Of a stretch of DNA of 64,000 nucleotides, positions 57,872 through 64,000 are shown piece after piece. The DNA lies in the NCBI RefSeq assembly GCF_017811175.1, contig NZ_JACWIJ010000002.1, positions 1,240,001 through 1,304,000 of the forward strand, given 5' to 3'. The notes under the pieces were generated by a model that saw only the letters and a list, made by a program, of their open reading frames with translations, made no database searches and was not told the origin of the DNA. This stretch comes from Melaminivora jejuensis. GTDB taxonomy: Bacteria; Pseudomonadota; Gammaproteobacteria; Burkholderiales; Burkholderiaceae_C. The position numbers and the translations under genes were made by a program. Position 1 is the first letter of the stretch, and each line of letters begins with the position of its first letter.

Positions 57872-58615
57872 ATGAAAAGGGAAAACACGCCGCCCCAGCT
57901 CCAGGCCATCAAGGTGGCCTGCTCCAACTGCAACCTGCGTGAACTGTGCATGCCGGTCGGTCTCGAAGAGCACCAGCTCAAGCGCATCGACGATGTGGTT
58001 GCCATGCGTCGCAAGGTCAAGCGTGGCGGCACCCTGTTTCGTAACGGAGAGGCGTTCACCTCCCTGTTTGCGATCCGCACGGGATTTTTCAAGACCTGCG
58101 TGGCCACGGAGGATGGGCGCGATCAGGTCACCGGTTTTCAGATGGCCGGCGAGATCATCGGTCTGGACGGAATCGTCAACGATCATCACACCTGCGATGC
58201 CGTGGCACTGGAGGATGCGGAAGTTTGCGTCATGCCCTTTGACCGCATCGAAGAGCTGTCGCGCGAGGTGACGGCACTGCAGACGCATGTCCACAAGATC
58301 ATGAGCCGTGAAATCGTGCGCGAGCATGGCGTCATGCTGCTGCTGGGCAGCATGAGGGCCGACGAGCGCTTGGCAGCCTTCCTGCTGAACCTGGTGCAGC
58401 GTCTGCACGCACGCGGTTTCTCCCAATCCGAATTGATCCTGCGCATGACCCGCGAGGAAATCGGCAGCTACCTCGGGCTGAAGCTGGAAACCGTCAGCCG
58501 CACCTTCTCGAAATTCGTCGAGGATGGCATCGTCGAGGTCAAGCAGCGCCATGTCCGCATCGTGGACACGGCAGCACTCAGGCGCATCGTGAACAGTCAA
58601 CAGGCCTGTCACTGA
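57872..58615 (+). CDS. fnr: Crp/Fnr family oxygen-responsive regulator Fnr
   Basis: The 247-residue regulator carries the four Cys expected for an oxygen-sensing 4Fe-4S cluster: C17-x2-C20-x5-C26 and C108, the spacing of E. coli Fnr. A cyclic-nucleotide-binding-like fold, dimerisation helix and a C-terminal winged helix with EEIGSYLGLKLETVSRTFSKF (recognition Glu and Ser/Arg as in Fnr) follow. It is divergent from hemN with a perfect FNR box between. An intrinsic terminator follows about 40 bp later. Confidence 0.95.
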   Translation: MKRENTPPQLQAIKVACSNCNLRELCMPVGLEEHQLKRIDDVVAMRRKVKRGGTLFRNGEAFTSLFAIRTGFFKTCVATEDGRDQVTGFQMAGEIIGLDGIVNDHHTCDAVALEDAEVCVMPFDRIEELSREVTALQTHVHKIMSREIVREHGVMLLLGSMRADERLAAFLLNLVQRLHARGFSQSELILRMTREEIGSYLGLKLETVSRTFSKFVEDGIVEVKQRHVRIVDTAALRRIVNSQQACH

Positions 58616-58655
58616 CACGACCCTGCAAGCGCTCCTCAACCCGGGCTTGAAAACG

Positions 58656-58689
58656 AAAAAGGCAATGTGCTGCGGCACATTGCCTTTTT
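58656..58689. terminator. bidirectional rho-independent terminator
   Basis: A perfect stem GGCAATGTGC / GCACATTGCC with a TGCG loop is flanked by A5 and T5, between the convergent fnr and amino acid binding protein genes. It works in both directions. Confidence 0.93.
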
Positions 58690-58761
58690 CCTTGCGCCCG
58701 CGATCTGCCTCTGGCCTGCACGACGGGCAAGCCGAAGGCCGCAGATCAGCAGATCAGCAGA

Positions 58762-59888
58762 TCAGTTCATAGGCGTCTTCTTGCCATCCGGATAGTGGTA
58801 GAGAGTGATGGCCGGGTTCTTCATCTCTCCATTGGATTCAAAGGCGATATTGGCCGTCACGCCCTTGTAGTTCGACTTGAGCAGTTCGGGGATATAGACC
58901 TTGGGATCCCAGGAGCCGGCACGCTTCATGGCATCAGCCAAAAGCATGGTGGCGTCATAGGTATAAGGGCTGTAGATCTGGTATTGATTGGGATATTTGG
59001 CGTCGTATTTGGCTTTCCACGCCATGCCGCCAGGCATCTTGGCCAGAGAAGCCCCCCCTCGGCACACACCATATTGCTCAGGGTCTTGGCGCCAGCCGTC
59101 AATTTGGCGATCTCGGTCGTACACAGTCCATCACCGCCAAAGAATTTGACATTGCTCATGCCCAACTGCTCCATCTGACGCAGCATGGGGCCAGCCTGCG
59201 GATCCATGCCACCGTAGAAGATGGCATCGGGATTCTTGGACTTGATGGCTGTCAGGATGGCCATGAAGTCGGTGGCCTTGTCGGTGGTGAACTGCTCATC
59301 CACGACCTTGATGCCCTTTTCTGCAGCCACCTTCTTGAACACGCTGGCCAGGCCCTGGCCATAGGCCGTGCGGTCATCGACGACGGCCACTGTCTTGAGC
59401 TTGAGCGTCTCGGAAGCATAGGCCGCCAGACCCGCGCCCAATGCGTTGTCATTGGCAATGATGCGGAACGTGGTCTTGTAGCCCGGCTTGGACAAGTTGG
59501 GGTTGGTGGCAGCGCCAGTAACGTGCGGGATGCCGCAGTCGTTGTAGACCTTGGCTGCAGGGATGGTCGTGCCCGAGTTCAAGTGGCCCACAACACCGGC
59601 TGCCTTGGCGTCGCACAGCTTTTGCGCGGCAGCAGTACCTTGCTTGGGATCGGCTGCGTCGTCTTCGGCCAGCAGTTCGAACTTCACCTTCTTGCCGCCA
59701 ATGGTGAAGCCTTGGGCATTGAGTTCCTCCACGGCCATGCGGGCGCCGTTTTCGTTGTCCTTGCCGTAGTGCGCCTGCGGCCCCGACAGAGGGGCAACGT
59801 GACCGATCTTCACCACCTCCTGGGCGGAAGTCACAGCGGCAGCGGCTGCGATGGCAGCGGCCACGGTCAGTTTCAACTTCAATTGCAT
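58762..59888 (-). CDS. branched-chain amino acid ABC transporter substrate-binding protein (one-base break)
   Basis: A LivJ-type periplasmic binding protein with a signal peptide (MQLKLKLTVAAAIAAAAAVT) and the fold start VVKIGHVAPLSGPQAHYGKD. GHLNSGTTIPAAKVYNDCGIP and FYGGMDPQAGPMLRQM are family segments. The frame breaks after NMVCAEGG. One extra base in the C7 run at 59052-59058 (plus strand) joins it to ASLAKMPGGMAWKAKY, for 375 residues, the normal size. Permease and ATPase genes are not adjacent. Upstream an inverted repeat TTGTG-TGGT-CACAA (59918-59931) may be an operator. Its stop codon lies in an octamer repeat. Confidence 0.9.
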
Positions 59889-60024
59889 ATATGTCTCCAA
59901 AGAGTGCGCTGGAAATATTGTGTGGTCACAACGCGCTGGAACATAGCGCAATTCAACCCAGCCAACACTAGGGAACACACGAAATTCATATCGATACCAC
60001 ACAGGGATATTCCCTGCCATCGAT

Positions 60025-60378
60025 TCACGGCTTGTGGCGTTCTCCAGCCAATTCCTGTGCTACGGCTTCATAGACCGACTGACGCACCACGGTTTCGACT
60101 TCTTCGCGCAGACGTGGCACCAGCGAGCGCGTCTGCTCCAGGGTCACCCGGGCGATGGCCTCGCGCAGGCGCTCTTCAAGGGCCAGATCGATGCGTTGCA
60201 TGACACGATGCACCACATATTCCTCGAAATCCTCGGGCAAGGGCGATCTGCCGACAGGAGTCGGCACCACAGCGGGAGGCGCAGCGTCGGCTGGCGTCGG
60301 AGGAGCTGGGGCAGCTTCCGGCACCACCTCGGTCAAGGTCGGAATGAAATGCGCAGGAATGTGTCCGGGAGTCGTCAT
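60025..60378 (-). CDS. hypothetical protein downstream of holC (DUF2486-like)
   Basis: A 117-residue soluble protein. The start, HFIPTLTEVVPEA, resembles DUF2486 proteins found next to holC in Burkholderiales. A Pro/Ala-rich stretch leads to a helical C-terminal half (FEEYVVHRVMQRIDLALEERL ... TVVRQSVYEAVAQELAGE) that could dimerise. It overlaps the holC stop by ATGA. Function unknown. Confidence 0.75.
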   Translation of the reverse strand: MTTPGHIPAHFIPTLTEVVPEAAPAPPTPADAAPPAVVPTPVGRSPLPEDFEEYVVHRVMQRIDLALEERLREAIARVTLEQTRSLVPRLREEVETVVRQSVYEAVAQELAGERHKP

Positions 60379-60815
60379 CGTCGGCCCATCCCCGCTGCCG
60401 CATCATGGCGGGAGATCGCATGTCCAGCATCGGCATACTGCTTCCAGCGAAGACGCGCCTGGACGCGATCGCCCTCCTCCAGGCTCACTACCTCGACAAC
60501 CCGCTGAAACTGCTCGAAACCGGTCGGCAATTGCGCTCCCAGATTGAGCAGAACGCCCTCTGGCAAGCCAAGACGCGGATCGGCACACAGAATGATCCGC
60601 GATGCCGCCAGCAGTGCCGCGTGCGCCTGTGGAGCACGGCAATGGGCCACGAAGTCCGACGGCGCCAGGCTCCACAATCGGTCATCGAGTTCGGCCAGCT
60701 CCCCTTCGCTGGCTGTGATGGTGAGCTTCACCTCGCGTCTGAACGCCTGATGGGCCAGTCGGCTGGCATAGGCCAGCCGGTCTGGCACGTTGAAATGAAA
60801 CACGATGTCCGTCAT
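60375..60815 (-). CDS. holC: DNA polymerase III subunit chi
   Basis: The 146-residue protein is the chi subunit, which links the clamp loader to single-stranded DNA-binding protein. The start TDIVFHFNVPDRLAYASRL, the segment LWSLAPSDFVAHC and the motif LLNLGAQLPTGFEQFQRVVEVV fit the family. Family length is 140-150. It follows pepA (30 bp gap), the conserved pepA-holC order, and overlaps the next gene. Confidence 0.92.
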   Translation of the reverse strand: MTDIVFHFNVPDRLAYASRLAHQAFRREVKLTITASEGELAELDDRLWSLAPSDFVAHCRAPQAHAALLAASRIILCADPRLGLPEGVLLNLGAQLPTGFEQFQRVVEVVSLEEGDRVQARLRWKQYADAGHAISRHDAAAGMGRR

Positions 60816-60844
60816 GCGGATCTGGCCCGACGCGGGCGCGCCCT

Positions 60845-62340
60845 TCAGCCCTTGGCAGCGCGGCGGCGTGCGGCTGCTGTCTGCTGGCCAGAGTCCGCAG
60901 ACCCGGCAGCGCGCTCTGCCAGCCAGCGCAGCAGCAACCCGACCGGACGCCCGGTGGCGCCCTTGGCTGTGCCGCTCTTCCAGGCCGTACCGGCAATGTC
61001 CAGATGTGCCCAGGGCGTATTGCCGACGAAGCGCTGCAGGAATTTGGCCGCCGTCACCGCTCCGGCAGGCCGCCCGCCCACATTGGCGACATCGGCAAAA
61101 TTACTCTTGAGCCCCTCGCCATACTCATCGTCCAGCGGCATACGCCAGCAGGGGTCGAGCGCTGCATCGCCAGCACCCAGCAATTGCGCAGCCAGCTCGT
61201 CGCTGGTACTGAACAGGCCGCTGCGCAGGCCGCCCAGGGCAATCACGCAAGCTCCCGTCAGGGTGGCGATGTCCACGATGGCAACGGGCTTGAATCGTGC
61301 GGCATAGGTCAGGGCATCGCACAGCACCAGGCGGCCTTCGGCATCGGTGTTGAGCACTTCGATAGTCTGGCCGCTCATGCTGGTGACCACATCGCCGGGC
61401 TTGAGCGCCCGGCCATCGGGCATGTTTTCGCAGGCCGGGATCAGGCCGATCACATTGATGGCCGGCTTGAGCTCGGCCAGTGCGCGAAACACCCCCAGCA
61501 CGCTGGCCGCGCCGCCCATGTCGAACTTCATCTCGTCCATCTCGGGCGCCGGCTTGAGCGAGATGCCGCCGGTGTCGAAGGTGATGCCCTTGCCCACCAG
61601 CACCACCGGTGCCTGACCCTTGGCTGCGCCCTGGTATTGCAGCTCGATGAAGCGCAGCGGCTCGACCGAGCCCTGGGCCACGGCCATGAAGGCTCCCATG
61701 CCCAGCTTGGCGACCTCCTCGGGGCCGCGCACCGTGCAGCGGATGGCCTTGTCCTTGGACAGCGACTTGGCCGCTTCACCCAGCAGAGTCGGCGTGGCAT
61801 GGTTGGCCGGGCGATTGGCCCATTCGCGGGCAAACTCGACCCCGGCAGCCACAGCCCGGGCAGCATCGAACTCGGCCTGCACGCCAGCGGCGCTGGGCAC
61901 ACCCAGCAGGCAGGACTCTGGCCCGCTCTCCTCGACCTTGGATTTGGTGGCCGCATAGACATAGGCTGCATCGGCAGCCGAGCGCAGCGCCGCCGCTACG
62001 GCTCCGGCGGCTGGTGCGGCGGCGAACGCCAGGACGGCGCGCTGCACGCCGGGCGACTTCAGGGCCGGGGCCAATGCCAGCACAGCCTTGCGCACATCGC
62101 CAGGCGAGCCATCGCCGCATGACACCAGCACCAGGTGCCGGGCCGCCACGCCCGGGCTGGCATACAGGCGCAGCAGCTTGCCCGGCTTGTCCTGCAGGTC
62201 ACCCGCCTGCAAGGCCTGGGCAGCCAGCGTGCCGATGGCGCCGTCCTGTCCGGCGAAGTCCTGGGGATAAGCACGGCCAGCAGATCGCACTTGTGGCGTG
62301 CAGCGGCGGACAGCGAAAGCGTCTTGAGTTCGAAGTTCAT
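60845..62340 (-). CDS. pepA: leucyl aminopeptidase PepA (one-base break near the start)
   Basis: The M17 dizinc aminopeptidase removes N-terminal residues from peptides. The catalytic domain is intact: VGKGITFDTGGISLKP, MKFDMGGAA, NTDAEGRLVL and the C-terminal domain. The ATG at 62340 starts MNFELKTLSLSAAARHKCDLLAVLIP, then the frame breaks. One extra base in the four-base run at 62263-62266 joins it to QDFAGQDGAIGTLA, for 498 residues. It is divergent from lptF with only 9 bp between start codons, the arrangement also found in E. coli. Confidence 0.93.
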
Positions 62341-62349
62341 AATCGACCG

Positions 62350-63447
62350 ATGTTATTCGATTCGTCCATCCGCAAGGAGCTGGCCCGCTCGTTCGGCGCG
62401 ACGCTGGTGGTCTTGATCACCGTCGTCATGACCATGATGCTGATCCGCACGCTGGGCCAGGCCTCAAAGGGCAGCGTGGCACCTACCGATGTGCTGCTGG
62501 TCATGGGCTTTACCGTTTTGGGCCAGTTGCCCACCATCCTGAGCCTGAGCCTGTTCGTGGCCGTCGTCAGCGTGCTCTCGCGCATGTACCGCGACAGCGA
62601 GATGGTCATCTGGTTTGCTGCCGGTCGGGGCCTAGCCAACCTGCTCGAGCCGCTGCTGCGCTTTGCCTGGCCGGTGGTGCTGGTCGTAGGTGCGCTGTCG
62701 CTGGTGGCCTGGCCCTGGGCCAACCAGCAGATCCAGGATCTGAAGACACGCTACGAGCAGCGCTCGGACATCGACCGCATCGCTCCCGGCCAGTTCCAGG
62801 AATCGGCAGGCGGCACGCGGGTGTTTTTCATCGACAAGGACACGCCGGACGCGCTCTCGGCCAGCAATGTCTTCATTGCCACCAGCGATGCCAGCCGCGA
62901 GACCGTGACCTCGGCTCAAGGGGCACGCCTGCAAGTCATCGATGGCGAACGCGTGGTCATCCTCAGCCAGGGGCAGCGCCTGGAGACGCTGCGCGAGCAG
63001 CCGCGCCTGCGCCTGAGCGAATTCATGGAGTACGGCACGCGCATCGGTGCCGCCTCCGGCAGCGGCGCCGAGGAGGGCGCCATCAAGGCGCGCGACACAC
63101 GGCAACTGCTGGCCGATCCGCTGCCCGCCTACCGCGCCGAACTCGCCTGGCGTGCCGGTCTGGTGCTGGCGGTGCTGAACTTCGTGGTGCTGGGCGCTGC
63201 CCTGGCTGCCGCCAATCCGCGCGCCGGGCGCAGCGCCAGCATGTTGCTGGCCCTGTTCACCTTCTTGGTCTATTACAACCTGATGACTGTCGGGCAAAGC
63301 TGGATCGCCAGCGAGCGCACCACCCTGCCCACCTTCATGATCGGGCTGCACGGCGGCACGCTGGCGCTGGGCCTGCTGCTGCTGGCCGCACGGCACAACC
63401 AGTGGTCGCTGCGCGCGCTGCTGCCTCGCAGGGAGGCGGCGGCGTGA
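62350..63447 (+). CDS. lptF: LPS export ABC transporter permease LptF
   Basis: The 365-residue inner membrane protein pairs with LptG and the LptB ATPase to extract lipopolysaccharide. Six transmembrane segments (two or three near the N-terminus, the rest at the C-terminus) flank a large periplasmic beta-jellyroll of about 170 residues. The motif RMYRDSEMVIWFAAG (about 79-93) is the coupling helix that contacts LptB. The ATG at 62350 opens MLFDSSIRKELARSF, as in the family. Its stop overlaps the lptG start (GTGA). Confidence 0.95.
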   Translation: MLFDSSIRKELARSFGATLVVLITVVMTMMLIRTLGQASKGSVAPTDVLLVMGFTVLGQLPTILSLSLFVAVVSVLSRMYRDSEMVIWFAAGRGLANLLEPLLRFAWPVVLVVGALSLVAWPWANQQIQDLKTRYEQRSDIDRIAPGQFQESAGGTRVFFIDKDTPDALSASNVFIATSDASRETVTSAQGARLQVIDGERVVILSQGQRLETLREQPRLRLSEFMEYGTRIGAASGSGAEEGAIKARDTRQLLADPLPAYRAELAWRAGLVLAVLNFVVLGAALAAANPRAGRSASMLLALFTFLVYYNLMTVGQSWIASERTTLPTFMIGLHGGTLALGLLLLAARHNQWSLRALLPRREAAA

Positions 63448-64000
63448 AAGTCCTACGTCGCTTCATCTATCGAGAGATCGCTCTGAGCGTCGGCTTCGTG
63501 ACGCTGGCTTTCCTAGGCCTGTTCTTCTTCTTCGACCTGGTCGATGAACTGCGCTGGGTGGGGCGCGGCGCGGGCGGATACCAACTGACGCAGGCACTTC
63601 TGTATGTCGCCCTCAGCCTGCCCCAGCACCTGTACGAACTGCTACCCATCACGGTATTGATCGGCACCATCTTCGTCATGGCACGGCTGGCACAGAGCTC
63701 GGAATTCACCATCATGCGTACCAGCGGACTGGGGCCGGGGCGGGCGCTGTCCACGCTGCTGCTGCTGGGCAGCAGCTTTGTGGCACTGACGTTCCTGATT
63801 GGCGACTACGTGGCGCCGACCAGCGAGCGGGCGGCACAGCTGGTGGGTGTGCGCCACCTCGGCCAGCTCAGCACCGGCGCCACCGGCGCCTGGCTCAAGG
63901 AGCGCCGGGGCAGCCACTCGCGCGCCATCAACGTGCGCGGCCTGGGCACGGATGGACAGATGCTGGGCGTCCGCGCGTTCGAGTTCGACGAACGCGGCCG
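63444..64000 (+). CDS. lptG: LPS export ABC transporter permease LptG (partial, cut by window end)
   Basis: The GTG start overlaps the lptF stop. About 185 codons are present and read MKVLRRFIYREIALSVGFVT, then hydrophobic helices, then the coupling segment RLAQSSEFTIMRTSGLGP. Sequence then enters the periplasmic region and the window ends in frame. The Lpt permease motif and the partner lptF make the assignment secure. The C-terminal half lies beyond the window. Confidence 0.93.
   Translation, partial: MKVLRRFIYREIALSVGFVTLAFLGLFFFFDLVDELRWVGRGAGGYQLTQALLYVALSLPQHLYELLPITVLIGTIFVMARLAQSSEFTIMRTSGLGPGRALSTLLLLGSSFVALTFLIGDYVAPTSERAAQLVGVRHLGQLSTGATGAWLKERRGSHSRAINVRGLGTDGQMLGVRAFEFDERG

Overview
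The window is a high-GC chromosomal segment from a betaproteobacterium, most probably family Comamonadaceae (Acidovorax, Alicycliphilus, Melaminivora and relatives). The reasons are the zapB-zapA-6S RNA order, an EttA/RhlE/DUF1631 neighbourhood, a ZnuD-type receptor, an E3 subunit of pyruvate dehydrogenase that carries its own lipoyl domain, and a dispersed short repeat around ATAGCTGNNNGCGCTTG. Genus and species cannot be fixed from the sequence alone. There is no phage, plasmid, integron or CRISPR array, and no complete insertion sequence. This is mostly ordinary core chromosome with a few accessory insertions.

Layout. 1-9.5 kb: wrbA; an Mla-like lipid transport set (permease, MCE protein, lipoprotein); a MerR regulator divergent from a heavy-metal P-type ATPase with DUF3703 downstream; YitT; a small Cys/His protein; a DUF411 metal-binding protein; a P1 peptidase. 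9.5-18.6 kb: DUF1631, ettA, rhlE, an M14 carboxypeptidase lipoprotein and a beta-hydroxyacid dehydrogenase. 18.7-28.5 kb: the pyruvate dehydrogenase operon (aceE-aceF-lpdA, minus strand), divergent from a PAS histidine kinase and its response regulator. 28.6-35.4 kb: folD, oligopeptidase A, a DUF4124/glutaredoxin protein, rpiA divergent from pyrD, and a yqjD-yqjE-like envelope operon. 35.6-40.1 kb: a RecB-like plus DnaQ-like nuclease (DUF2779) paired with a WYL regulator, a metallo-beta-lactamase-fold hydrolase, a deleted remnant of an Rpn-type nuclease, and ogt. 40.2-50.8 kb: cobalamin and metal uptake, with cobO, znuD and a riboswitch-led operon btuB-cobB-cobU-btuF-btuC-btuD. 50.9-64 kb: zapB-zapA-6S RNA, two overlapping c-di-GMP genes, a TauE/SafE protein, hemN divergent from fnr across a perfect FNR box, a branched-chain amino acid binding protein, a DUF2486-like gene, holC, pepA, and lptF-lptG (cut by the window end).

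Two features cut across the whole window. First, at least ten genes are broken by what looks like one missing base, each time compatible with a mononucleotide run (aceE, pepA, btuC, cobU, znuD, an MCE gene, a livJ-like gene, a GGDEF/EAL gene, a DUF4124 gene, a DUF2946-like gene). Adding one base restores a family-length protein every time. This points to an uncorrected sequencing or assembly artefact rather than decay, so those genes are annotated across the break. Second, about thirteen copies of a roughly 60 bp repeat lie between genes, and also inside coding sequences where they form interdomain linkers or protein ends.

Functional links. Cobalamin: BtuB, BtuFCD, CobO, CobU and CobB would import and process corrinoids, with B12 feedback through the riboswitch. 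Metals: MerR/P-ATPase/DUF411 for efflux and tolerance, ZnuD for zinc uptake. Oxygen response: Fnr next to hemN. The best candidate for a little-described system is the DUF2779 nuclease with its one-base-spaced WYL regulator.
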